NCBI GenBank assembly: GCA_014529385.2
Contig: CM043958.1
Span: 158,012,793 to 158,076,792, forward strand
Direction of reading: 5' to 3'
Source: Adiantum capillus-veneris
Lineage: Eukaryota; Streptophyta; Polypodiopsida; Polypodiales; Pteridaceae
Length of the DNA stretch: 64,000 nucleotides
Position 1 is the first letter of the stretch. The number at the start of each line of letters is the position of its first letter. A program made the position numbers and the translations under genes. Below are positions 30,979 through 40,899 of this stretch, piece after piece. Under the pieces are notes generated by a model. That model saw only the letters and a program-made list of their open reading frames with translations, did not search any database and had not been told where the DNA came from.

Positions 30979-32456
30979 TAAAACCGGCCTGTTCAATCCA
31001 AAAAGGGCGGTAGACTTTACTTTAAACCTTGATTTAGCTTTCACCCATTATTAGTCGTCTATTTTACCTGTACCTTCAAGACACAACAAAGGGGAGAGGG
31101 ATACAGGCTGCTAGATTGCACCTGTATGAGTGGACAGACACCAGATTGGCCCCTAACTTAGGCGCCCCTTTCGGTATTTCTTTATTGTTCAAAAGAGGGA
31201 ATAAACGCTGTGGTTCCTACAAGCTGCCCCGCACAAACTCGGCTGAATTTCCACTGTTCCAGCCCGATTTCGGCAGCATAACTGTACTAGAACCCTTCAC
31301 GGTCAGTATTCCCACGCATTGACCGACTTTCCCGACGCATACGGGCACTTTGCAAAACCTGGCGAGAATCTGCAGCACGCTGAATTCTCTGTTTTCAGCC
31401 CTGAAAATGCTCGAGATCGCCTGTACAGCGGTCCCCTTGCGTCCCCGAACCTCCTGGGGGTATTAGGGTCCGTTTAGGGCCAAAACCCTAAACCTGCAAA
31501 AATACACAGCAGGCTGTAATTCACTGTTTCGGGCTCCGTTCCGCGTGCCGGTCGCATCCCTAGCAAGTCCTCGAGCTCCCGCACCTGTAGGGCTACTTGC
31601 CCTTTGAATCGGACGAGATTTCTGGCGTGAAACCTCTCCGAATTCACCTGTACCTGCGGGGGGATTAGCCGCTAGCTAATCCAGTACCTGTGCAAGAGGC
31701 TCTTGCCTCGGCAATCGCGCATGAACCCACACAACTGTACATTGGTCAAATGAAGAGCCCACTAGAGGGGCATAACATACTGCCAAAGGGGAGAGAGAGG
31801 GCAGTGCGTAGCGTGCAGGGCATCACTCCTGGCACCGCACTGTGCATAAGAGGGAAAGCAAGCACTCCATAGCTCTTAACCTGTGACAGAGACTTGCAAA
31901 AATGAGCCTCCCAGCTATAAATCACGTTTTTGCCTTCTCTATAAGTAGTAAACTGGCCTCAGAGTGCCAAGTGTCACTCATTTGTGCATTTTCCCGCTTT
32001 AGACCCTCGGGTCTAAAAATATCTCACCTGCAGCCTCTGTTGACTTGGCCACAGAGTAACAAAATGATCCCCATGTCAAACTGCACGTAATGACGCGAAG
32101 ACATTTTCAGGTCCCAAAATAGCAGTTCCCTAAATTTTAGGAGATGCTGCCATTATATCTTTCTAGGTCATCCGACCCTCTTTGTACACTGTGGCCACAT
32201 CCAAAACTGAAATGTAGCCTCTGTAGCAAAGGATTCCACTTTGGCTAGTCAATGACCCCACTTGGCTAACCATAGTCCTTGTCCAACCTTAGTGCTCTCT
32301 TGCCCTCAGGCTTGGACTCCCTCTGGACAGTTCCACACTAGCTATGCAATGCAGGGCAGTTAGATTTCCCGAGGGGTGTTTCCAAAAAGTGAAAGTAAAT
32401 AGATAATAAGAAAGAAATCAACAAAAAGGATAGATAGTAGTCACACGCTGGTGACA
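30979..32456 (-). repeat. 5' LTR of element D
   Basis: 1478 bp, same length as the 3' LTR and with only two differences seen. It is followed on the plus strand by GAGAT and the resumed element C LTR. Confidence 0.95.
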
Positions 32457-32461
32457 GAGAT

Positions 32462-33120
32462 CGCTAGGCTTGGCGCTTTTTAGAGAGAGGAGAGAGAGAG
32501 AGATCGCAAATCAGCCCCCTGCCTTGGTTTTAGCGTTGGCTTTTTTTTTTTATAAGGGCCTTGCTTGCTTTATTTTATTAATAACAGGGCTGGTCACTTT
32601 AAAGTGACCGGCCACTTTATAAAATAAAGTGTGAACGTGTTCAAACTTTAAAAACTCACTCAGTTAGTTAAAATAATGCTACACAGACACATTCCAGGCG
32701 TCCCCGGGTGCAAGACACGACACAGACTCGCTGAAAACATCTGTCCTCCCGCCACTGTTCCTGCTTTTCGTAAAAAGCTTCATTGAACCCATCTTTATTC
32801 TTGTGCTTGCGTTCTTACGCGTATTTTCTTACTCAGTTCGGATTTCCTCCTTAGCCTACGGGATGCCCCCTTACTGATGCACCAGTCACCCATCATGTGA
32901 CGCATCAGAGGCACTCGTAACCCGACCCTTTTCACCGAACTTACGAAAACTCCTTCGCGATGTTTACCGTCACCCATCAAATGACACATCAGAGTTTATC
33001 TGTTCTTGATGGCAGTTTCTGTAGCTACAATCTTTTAACAGTTCTTAGTGCACATAATAAAATATCCTAAAAAAAGAGATTTAATCATTAAAAATAAGAA
33101 AATAGTCGAAATAGCAACAT
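32462..33120 (-). repeat. Element C 3' LTR, right part
   Basis: Resumes with CGCTAGGCTTGGCGCTTTTTAG and ends TAGCAACA. It matches 38505-39211. The 5' copy has an extra CCACTTTACTTAAAGTGACC segment near 38660 and a GATGCAATGTAGACACAGATT segment near 38800 that are lacking here. It contains two GATGCACC/GACGCATC...CACCCATC blocks. Confidence 0.9.
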
Positions 33121-33132
33121 CCCTCTTGCTTC
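33121..33132 (-). other. Polypurine tract of element C
   Basis: The minus strand reads AAGCAAGAGGGA just before TGTTGCT. Confidence 0.8.
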
Positions 33133-33139
33133 TAAACAG

Positions 33140-34759
33140 TTGACCTCAACTGTAGTGCTTGGACATATACCTCCAGTATCTCGGGATAAGTTGCTAATTC
33201 CTCCTGCGTCATCCACTGAGCATCTAGATTCGAATGTTCTTCAACTTAACCAAATACTTCCGTGTTATCTTTCCGGATTTGAGAGACCGCTCCTGATGAC
33301 TTACTATCTGCTTCGGTTGGAGTATTTCTTCTGTTTCCTCAACCTCAAGAGGTTCCTCAGCACTAGGCTGGCTTGGAGGCGGTCCCACATACGGCCGGAG
33401 TAAACTGACATGGAAAGCATTATGGATCCTCCAATTAGGCGGTAGCTCTAATCGGAAGGTGACATCATTCACTTGCTCAGTGATCTTAAACGGCCCATAA
33501 TAACGGGTAAAAAGTTTTACCACCTTCCCCTTATGAGACGCTTGTTTCTTAAGTCTTGCCTTCTCAAACTTGAGTAAGACTAACTGTCCGACTGTTAAGT
33601 CGAGATTCCTCCTGTGCTTGTCTGCAGCTTTCGTATGCTTTTCCTGAGAGCGTAGAATAGCTCTCCTAACTTGCCCGTAGGCTGTGTCCAAATCTCGGAC
33701 AAATTCATCTGCTGCAAAGATCTTATCCTTAGTTAAAAGGATGGGTGGAAGCAAAGGCTTACCATAGAGAATCTCAAAAGGTGCTTTCCCCATCGATGAG
33801 TGTATGGTATTGTTATACGCATACTCGACAAGAGGCAAATATTTCTCCCAGTCAGATTGCCGGTCTGACACATAAGCTTTTAACATATCCAATACTGTGG
33901 AATTGGCTATCTCACTTTGCCCGTCCGTTTGAGGATGGTAGGCAGATGAAAAATTCAGCTTTGTACCAAGATTATCCATCAAGGCACGCCAAAAATTTCC
34001 TGTCATGCGAGGATCTCGATCGCTCACAATAGACTTAGGCATTCCGTGATGCTTAAAGATATGTGCTAGAAAGACCCTAGCCATATGATCTGCTTTTATC
34101 GTTTTCTTGACTAGTATAAAGTGTGCTTGCTTGCTAAACCTGTCCACAATGGTCCAGATCGCGTCATTTCCAGTCTGAGTTCTAGGGAGGTCCATGATGA
34201 AGTCCATGGCAATACTTTCCCAAGGTTCATTAGGCACAGACAAAGGTTGTAGCAACCCAGGTGTCTTATGCCGATCATACTTCACTTTTTGGCAAACCAA
34301 GCATTCCCTGACATACTTATCAATGTTTGCTCTAAGGCTAGGCCAAACGAAATATCTTTCCATTGCTAGGGTCGTAGGGAGAATACCCCGATGTCCCACA
34401 TAAGGCGAAGCGTGTGCTTCATCCATGATCTTCTTTCTTAATGGTTCCGCCACACATATGGCCTGATGGTGGTAGAGATAACCGTCCCGAATGGAATAGG
34501 GAAACTCATTCTCTCCACGATGTAGCTTTCCCCAAATGGTGGAGAAGTCTGTATCATTCGGATACAAATCCGGTAGTGCTTCTAATTCTTGGTGATACAC
34601 CGAAGTGATAGCGTTCACCCTTGGCCGCCTAGACAATGCGTCTGCGATTACATTCTTACTCCCAGCCGTGTGAAGGATCTGGAAGTGAAATATAGACAAA
34701 AAGTTTGCCCATCTCACTTGCTTTTCAGATAGTTTCCTTTGCGTAAGAAAATAACGCAA
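33140..34759 (-). pseudogene. Element C RNase H end, integrase and chromodomain
   Basis: A 511-codon frame (34759-33224) follows a stop at 34760-34762 that falls inside the RNase H motif TDH*SLRYFLTQ. It contains the integrase zinc site (HASPYVGHRG, CLVCQKVKYDR) and the catalytic segments AMDFIMDLPRT, VSDRDPRMTG and TDGQSEIANS. The integrase C-terminal region ends HNAFHVSLLRPYVG, and the chromodomain begins EILQPKQIVSHQERS, RKYLVKLKN. A frameshift near 33230 puts the last residues (DAQWMTQEELATYPEI) in the next frame, which ends near 33140. All catalytic residues are kept, so decay is limited to a few lesions. Confidence 0.92.
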
Positions 34760-34762
34760 ACT

Positions 34763-36008
34763 CTAGTGATCAGTCTTGATCACAAAATCCACTCCTAGAA
34801 GATAGTGCTTCCAGTTGGATAAGGCGTGAATCACAGCCGTGAGTTCCTTTTCATAGATTGATACATGCAACTCTGCATCCTTAAGCCGTCTGCTTTCGTA
34901 GGCCACTGCATGGCCTTCTTGGTTTAACACTGCTCCGATGCAATCGCCTGAAGCATCGCAATGAACCTCAAATGGTTTCCTTAAGTCAGGCACTATCAAA
35001 ATAGGTCCATGGCTTAGCAAGTACTTGAGCCGATCAAAAGCTCCTTGTTGTCTCGATCCCCATCTGAAAGGAATCTTCTTCTTTGTCAAATCATGAAGTG
35101 GTCCTGCTACATGAGCAAATCCTCGGACAAACCTTCGATAATATGAACATAATCCCAGAAAGCTACGTACATCCTGTACCGTAGTGGGAGTAGGCCAATC
35201 TTCTACCACTCGGATCTTGGCAGGATCCATACTCACTTGATTGTGAGAGACTATATGGCCGAGATAGTGTATCTCTGAGAGAAAGAACTCGCTCTTCTTT
35301 GCATTCACATGCAACTCATGCTTTTGCAATTCTTGAAACACTAAGTCCAAGTGCTTCCGATGTTCCTCTTCTGACTTAGAGAAGATGAGTATGTCGTCAA
35401 AGAATACTCCCGCAAAAGCTCGATACGGGCTGAAAATGCGGTCCATCATGCGATTGAACGTCGCAGGAGCATTGGTCAAGCCGAAAGGCATTACGAAAAA
35501 TTCATATAGTCCAAAGGTTGTGCGGAAAACAGTCTTATGGACATCCTCAGGGGCGATCCGTATTTGATGATACCCACTCTTTAAGTCTATGCGACTAAAG
35601 ACACTTGCACCTTGTAACTTATCAAGTATATCATCAATCCGAGGGATCGGAAAGCGATTCTTGATTGTGATCTTGTTTAAAGACCTATAGTCTGCGAAAC
35701 GTGCCATCTTTCTTCTGCACCAGTAGAACTGGAGAGCAGTAGGGTGAAGCACTTGGCCGTACTAACCCTTTCTCTAGAAGCTCGTTGACTTGCTTCAAAA
35801 TTTCCTCTTGCTGAGCAAGACTTACCCGATAAGGGGGTTGATTGGGAGGCGAGCTACCCGGTATGAGATCTATGCGGTGATCTTCCGGGCGTACCGGAGG
35901 GAGTTCGTCAGGAAGTGTTTCCGTGAAACAATCCTTGTACTTTTCAATAAATTGAAGACGCTTAATTTCCAGACTAGAGAGAGTCCCTACTAGTTTTATC
36001 CTGTGCAA
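34763..36008 (-). pseudogene. Element C reverse transcriptase and RNase H
   Basis: Two frames overlap. 36008-35685 covers the reverse transcriptase start ([20 protein letters not shown]), and 35752-34763 covers the rest. A frameshift near 35700 destroys the [12 protein letters not shown] motif, of which [14 protein letters not shown] remains. Then come FSRIDLKSGYHQI, FVMPFGLTNAPATF, the catalytic box VFFDDILIFS, and LGLCSYYRRFVRGFAHVAGP. RNase H has HCDASGDCIGAVLNQ and YEKELTAVIHAL. The frame stops at 34762 within the RNase H. The family is the same chromovirus group as A and D. Confidence 0.92.
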
Positions 36009-37797
36009 AAATCAAGTAAGCAGAAACACACTTCTTCATTTCTTTCTTAATGGAGATATGGCTTACAATTGGGAACTGGCAATCTCCTGCATCAGCTTGA
36101 ATCTTTATTTTCTTACCCCCATGATCAAAAGTGAAGGTCTTTTCCACATAGTCGGGAATAGGTGTCATGTGGAAGTGCCATGGCATACCCAAGATGATAT
36201 CACATCCCTCGATGGGTGCCATCAAAAATGATTCGCGGTCCTTGTACTCGCTAATCCGAAGATTGAGCTGTCCTTGCACGGGAGTTGCATTGGTTGTCAA
36301 CCCCTCGAATGCCGATCCGGATGTAACCGGTGTGCCAAGCTGAGCCGGTGTGAGGCACAATCGTTCCGTAGTATCCAGGGAGATGAAGTTATCCGTGGAT
36401 CCTGGATCATAAAGAATCAGTACTCGTTGGTTGTTCAAAGACCCCCAGCCCTTTAGAAGTTGACGCTTCCCTTTCTCCATTTCTGTGTTTCCGTGAACAT
36501 CTGGAATTGAGTTCGAGCTTGGTGGTGCGGGTTCCTTCCTTGCTTTCTCTTGCCTCGTAGAGGCTTGCTCTTGCCGTTGCTGCCTTAGCGGGCAGTCCGG
36601 TTTCATATGTCCTTTCTCGCCACAGTAGAAGCATCTTCCTTCCTCTCTGAAAGTTTGAAGTTGAGTAGGAGAAAGATACTTAGTTCGCTTGCCAGTGCCC
36701 TCTGGCTTCTTAGAATGATCATTGTCCCTAGATGGAGGACGTTTTCTTCCTTGGCCCCCTTGGTCATCGTAGACCACTCTTTGTCTTGCACGGTAAGTGC
36801 TATGCTCCATCTTTCTGGGCGTCCCAGTTGAGTGCAAATCCTCAGCAATGATTGCTGACTCCATCATCCTTTGAAGAGTATCATGCGGATACACCTTTAT
36901 ACTCTTTCGAAGCTGCAGTTGGAGACCCGCTTCGAATTTTCTTTTCTTTTCCTCGTCGGCAATCTTCATGAAGGGAGTGACCTTCAGAAGAACCGACCAA
37001 TACTTGTCCACATAAGCCGTTACCCTTTCATGTTCCTTCTGGGCAAGCTAGTCCCATTCCTTCCGTATGTCCTGCTCGAAGTCAGGTGGAAGAAATTGTT
37101 CATAAAATTCAGATTTGAAGCTCTCCCAAGTTCTGGCCTGAGAACCTTCCAGAATCTTGGCTAACCACCAATTACTTGCCGTTTCCTTGAGGTGCATCCC
37201 CACATGGCGTAATTTGGATTTTTCTGTGAAGTGCCCATTGGTAAAGGCGACTTCAAACTGTCTGATGAAGGACAGTGCTTTGGAGATGTCTCTCTGTCCG
37301 TTGGAGGTTTCGAACTTGATGTCCTTGTCGCCTGATTTGAAGACTCTCATGCGATGTTGAGACTTGCGACCTTGCTTCTTGAATCGAGGCTTATCTTTAG
37401 GTTGATGTATGGTAGTGGCAGTAGTAGCTGCTTCCTTCTTCTGACGAGATGATCGAGAAGTAGAAGTATAATCAGGAGAGTAAGATGGAGATGAGATAGA
37501 GATGTCCTTGCTCTCGTCTAGCAGAGAGAGCGCTTTTTCGTGGCCTTTCCTTGAAGTAGGCCGTTCATTCCGATCCGAAGATCCTTTGTGCACCTCGGCA
37601 CGTTCTTCTTCTCTTGCCTCCTGTGGTCTCACGCCAATAGTGTTGTCTGGATGCTTAGCTGCATCAGTTCCATTCGTTTTCTTCATTCCGCCCAAAAGCT
37701 TTTGGACGTTTGGCAACAGTAAGATTTGTTGCAACTCCGCAAGCTGAACTTGCACTTGTTGAAGCTCCTCTTCAACGCTTCTCCCTTGGCTTGACAT
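35974..37797 (-). pseudogene. Element C gag and protease
   Basis: The start is MSSQGRSVEEELQQVQVQLA at 37797. The N-terminal coiled coil is followed by a Ser/Lys-rich linker and the capsid domain (KALSFIRQFEVAFTNGHF, ASNWWLAKILEG, FESEFYEQF-like). A TAG at 37048-37050 interrupts the domain, and the frame continues from 37011 with VDKYWSVLLKVTPFMKI. The zinc knuckle is CFYCGEKGHMKPDC, and the protease active site is LILYDPGSTDNFIS. A further frameshift near 36000 separates protease from reverse transcriptase. One stop and one frameshift are the only breaks over 600 codons. Confidence 0.92.
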
Positions 37798-37854
37798 GGT
37801 TTTTCCCGTTCTTCCCAGAATCGTCCTTCTTTGCAGAGGAAGAGAGGAGTCCGA

Positions 37855-37866
37855 GCTCTGATACCA
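37855..37866 (-). other. Primer-binding site of element C (tRNA-iMet)
   Basis: The minus strand reads TGGTATCAGAGC, one base after the LTR end GTGACA. Confidence 0.93.
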
Positions 37867-37867
37867 C

Positions 37868-39211
37868 TGTCACAAAACGGGAGCGTACACGAGCACTTAG
37901 AAAATCTGAAAATTATAATTCTTTGAAAACATGAGAGAAGGGAGAAGATCGACACAGTATTGGGGACCAGAAGATGGGCTGGTCCCCCCCCCGTTAAGAG
38001 TATTCTTTTATTCAGGGAGAATTCTTTTACAAGCACGAGAACCCGAGGAAACCCCTCCGTTCTGTAATCTTAGACCCGAAGGTCGTGCTTTCTCGTAAAG
38101 GGGCTTGGACACAAGGCCGTTCCTTCCCGTAAGGGACTTAAGCGCGAAGCCGTACTTTCCCGTAAGAGGCTTAGGCGTGAAGCCGTACTTCCCGTGAAGG
38201 GCCTTCCCGTAAGACGGGAGATTCCTGCAAAACAAACCACACAAAGCAACAATTCTCAATGCGTATCAACACATTATACCTGTCGCTCCTTGCTCGGAGA
38301 ATCGGCCTCCGTACTCAGTCGTCACGCGAACACTTGCAGTTTCCTTCGCCAGTCTTTGTTCTAGAATCCTAGCGCTAGTGCTTTTCTGCTGCTTCCGGCT
38401 CCCTGAAACTGAAACGCTGGCTACCCTTTTATAGGGTCTGGCACTCGGCGGGAATAGAGCCGAAAAGCGGAGCCCTGGCACCCTAGAGAGAGGACAGAGA
38501 GAGAGATCGCTGGGCTTGGCGCTTTTTAGAGAGAGAGGAGAGAGAGAGATCGCAAATCAGCTCCCTGCCTTGGTTTTAGCGTTGGCTTTTTTTTTTTAAA
38601 ATAAGGGCTTTGCTTGCTTTATTTTATTAATAATAGGGCTGGTCACTTTAAAGTGACCGACCACTTTACTTAAAGTGACCAGCCACTTTATAAAATAAAG
38701 TGTGAAATTGTTCAAACTTTAAAAACTCACTCAGTTAGTTAAAATAATGCTACACGGACACATTCTAGGCGTCCCCTGGTGCAAGACACGACACAGATGC
38801 AATGTAGACACAGATTCCTCGCGGGAAAACATCTGTCCTCCCGCGACTGTTCCTGCTTTTTGTAAAAAGCTTCATTGAACCCATCTTTATTCTTGTGCTT
38901 GCGTTCTTACGCGTATTTTCTTACTCAGTTCAGATTTCCTCCTTAGCCTACGGGATGCCCCCTTACTGATGCACCTGTCACCCATCATGTGACGCATCAG
39001 AGGCACTCGTAACCCGGCCCTTTCCACCGAACTTACGTAAACTCCTTCGCGATGTTTACCGTCACCCATCAAATGACACATCAGAGTTTATCCGTTCTTG
39101 ATGGCAGTTCCTGTAGCTACAATCTTTTAACAGTTCTTAGTGCACATAATAAAATATTCTAAAAAAAGAGATTTAATCATTAAAAATAAGAAAATAGTCC
39201 AATTAGCAACA
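37868..39211 (-). repeat. 5' LTR of element C
   Basis: 1344 bp, TGTTGCTAATTGG...CGTTTTGTGACA on the minus strand. It contains a TATA box, the ~31-bp tandem units (38089-38220), an oligo-C run near 37985, and an intron-like segment. That segment is GACAGGTATAATG...TTTTGCAGGAATC on the minus strand, about 38282-38225. It is flanked by AAGGT, after which element B resumes. Confidence 0.93.
38427..38433 (-). promoter_or_regulatory. TATA box in element C 5' LTR
   Basis: The minus strand reads CCCTATAAAAGGG, a strong TATA consensus in a short near-palindrome. The same box is in the 3' LTR near 23672. Confidence 0.65.
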
Positions 39212-39405
39212 AAGGTTGTTGTTTTCATTGTCACATTAAGGGTCACATAAAAAGAACACGTGCTAAGCTTGAATCGAATGAATCTAAAGAACCCACAACA
39301 CCCACTACATCTGTCAATGCAATGAATGATAACACGATTGTGCCCAAAGTTTCTCATGACCCTCCCATTGATGATTCTCTCATTAAATGTTATGGTCGTA
39401 CGTCG
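39212..39405 (+). pseudogene. Element B gag zinc knuckle, second half
   Basis: Joining 23114 to 39217 (one AAGGT kept) gives EGCCFHCHIKGHIKRTR, a CX2CX4HX4C knuckle whose last Cys is Arg. Element C inserted just before the first Cys of this motif. The frame then runs to a TGA at 39426-39428. Confidence 0.75.
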
Positions 39406-39691
39406 GGGCACCGTTTTGTCATTGTTTGACCCAGGTAGTATGCATGATGTGATCAGTTCCTCTCTTGTTGAGAGAGCCCGCCTCGAGGTTAGTCCGGGAT
39501 CTCCTATCGAGGTCTCTGGTTTTCGTCCTGGTATGGACGCTCTCATCACCGAGGAATGCCTTGATGTGTTGTTTGCAATTCAACAGACTGCCTTCACTAG
39601 AAGATTTGTTGTTTCTCCTCTCTCAGGATGTGATATGATTTTGGGCATTCGATGGTTTCGTGATAATGATGCTCATGAAATTTGCGGCTAA
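39326..39691 (+). CDS. Element B aspartic protease-like segment
   Basis: A 121-codon frame with RGTVLSLFDPGSMHDVISSS (active-site Asp followed by Pro-Gly) and FVVSPLSGCDMILGIRWFRD, the two ends of the retropepsin-like fold of gypsy elements. It stops at 39689-39691. It lies in a different frame from the zinc knuckle, so either frameshifting or a mutation separates it from gag. It is the last pol-type domain that I can recognise in element B. Confidence 0.78.
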   Translation: MITRLCPKFLMTLPLMILSLNVMVVRRGTVLSLFDPGSMHDVISSSLVERARLEVSPGSPIEVSGFRPGMDALITEECLDVLFAIQQTAFTRRFVVSPLSGCDMILGIRWFRDNDAHEICG

Positions 39692-39855
39692 CACTTTTAA
39701 CTCTCAATGTCGACAGTGATTCTCCTATTGTCATTCATGGAGAGGACGTTGCTCCTTCTCCATCTCTCATTGCTAATATGCAGGACAAGGTCGAAAGGAT
39801 TGGGGATAAGGAGATTCTCTCAATCTCTTTTTCTCCACAACATGACACATAGGAT

Positions 39856-40557
39856 TTGCATGATTATGAGAAGCATGATGATTTGATGGATAATGATTTG
39901 CTAAATGATTTGGATGACAATGACAAGCATGATGATTTGCATGAAGAGGATGTGATTGTTCACAAAGATCATGTGTTAGTTGATGCTTTTTCTAGCGAAG
40001 CTAACCTCTTTGTAGATTCGATCAATCACCAAAAATCGATCTTGGTTTTCGAGTCAAGGTCCACAGATCCCCCACAAGAAAATTCGATAGATCCCGAAGA
40101 AGCGATCTTGGCTCTTGAGCCTTGGCCCAAAGAGCCATCACAGGAAGTATTATGTGTTCGCATGATTGATACGCACGCATTGTTCGAAAGTTTCATTCGT
40201 GATTGTTTCCTGTATTTTAGTCAACATCATTATGGGATCCCTTTTCCTAGGCATGACATATTGCATGTTGAGCACGTTTCTCTCATGGATGAGCACGAAT
40301 GTATGTGGATACTTCATGAAAAGCTGAGAAGTATGTCTGTCAGGAAGTCACATTCCATGTCTCTTCCTTGGCATGACACAGTTTCCAAACGAGCACATGA
40401 TTGTATGAGCACCATGCATGGGCATTTCCGTTGTGAATTGCCACAGTTGATTGATTTCGACCAAACAGAAAAGATTCGAACGCATTGTTTGGATGTGTTT
40501 GATGATGGGTTGTCACTCCGTCTATTTGTTCATCTACATTGCATACACAGTCTTTAG
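39856..40557 (+). CDS. Unrecognised ORF of element B
   Basis: 233 codons from MHDYEKHDDLMDND to a TAG. The first ~40 residues are Asp/His/Glu-rich with HDDL repeats. The middle has paired QKSILVFESRSTDPPQEN and EEAILALEPWPKEPSQEV units, which look like a short internal duplication. The C-terminal half is rich in His, Cys and Met (LPWHDTVSKRAHDCMSTMHG). It occupies the position where reverse transcriptase should be but shows none of its motifs. I do not recognise a family. An open frame of this length in an element with decayed gag end is notable, but coding status is unproven. Confidence 0.55.
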   Translation: MHDYEKHDDLMDNDLLNDLDDNDKHDDLHEEDVIVHKDHVLVDAFSSEANLFVDSINHQKSILVFESRSTDPPQENSIDPEEAILALEPWPKEPSQEVLCVRMIDTHALFESFIRDCFLYFSQHHYGIPFPRHDILHVEHVSLMDEHECMWILHEKLRSMSVRKSHSMSLPWHDTVSKRAHDCMSTMHGHFRCELPQLIDFDQTEKIRTHCLDVFDDGLSLRLFVHLHCIHSL

Positions 40558-40888
40558 AGAAGACAAGATTTTTTTCCTTCACTTTACATGGAATGGGTAT
40601 GTTCATGGTTTTGTGTTGGAGATGGTTTCAGGAATTTTCAGCCATGGAGATTCTTGAAGACGAAAGAAGCTGGACTCTAGACGAAGTTGAAGCAAGGAAG
40701 GAGATTCAGAAGACTTTGTGTCGCTTTCGGCGCGGCCCAAAGAAGCAAGCGTTGCAGACCTTTATGAAGTTCAAGTACCGCTCGACCCACACAGCAGAGT
40801 GGGCCGACGAAGAGTCCCTTCCAGGATTCCGGATGCTGTTGGCGATCTCCCTCGACGCCATACAGTTGGTACCAGTACCTCACTTTGA
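40558..40888 (+). pseudogene. Element B pol 3' remnant, possible chromodomain
   Basis: A frame from about 40640 reads EILEDERSWTLDEVEARKE and then QTFMKFKYRSTHTAEWADEE. The second stretch has the spacing of the element D chromodomain end (YFVKFRNYPPMDAKWMEEGE). This suggests that B descends from a chromovirus by deletion of reverse transcriptase to integrase. The frame runs on into the LTR. Confidence 0.5.
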
Positions 40889-40899
40889 AAAGGAGGGGA
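40889..40899 (+). other. Polypurine tract of element B
   Basis: AAAGGAGGGGA directly before TGTCACGTGACAC. Confidence 0.88.

Larger units (their letters stand above)
23752..32456 (-). mobile_element. Element D: intact, young Ty3/gypsy chromovirus
   Basis: Minus-strand element of 8705 bp with 1478-bp LTRs at both ends (23752-25229 and 30979-32456) and a perfect target duplication GAGAT (23747-23751 and 32457-32461). On reading both LTRs I find only two substitutions (C/G near 24195 against 31412, and C/T near 25084 against 32311). The single gag-pol frame of 1711 codons has no interruption. LTR ends are TG...TA rather than TG...CA in both copies. It sits in the 3' LTR of element C. It is the best candidate for a recently or still active element here. 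Confidence 0.95.
23115..39211 (-). mobile_element. Element C: Ty3/gypsy chromovirus nested in element B
   Basis: Minus-strand element with 5' LTR 37868-39211 and 3' LTR 23115-33120. The 3' LTR is itself split by element D. The target duplication AAGGT lies at 23110-23114 and 39212-39216. The primer site is at 37855-37866. One frame-broken gag-pol spans about 33140-37797, with one stop in gag, one at the RNase H, and three frameshifts. Without element D it is about 7.4 kb. Confidence 0.93.
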
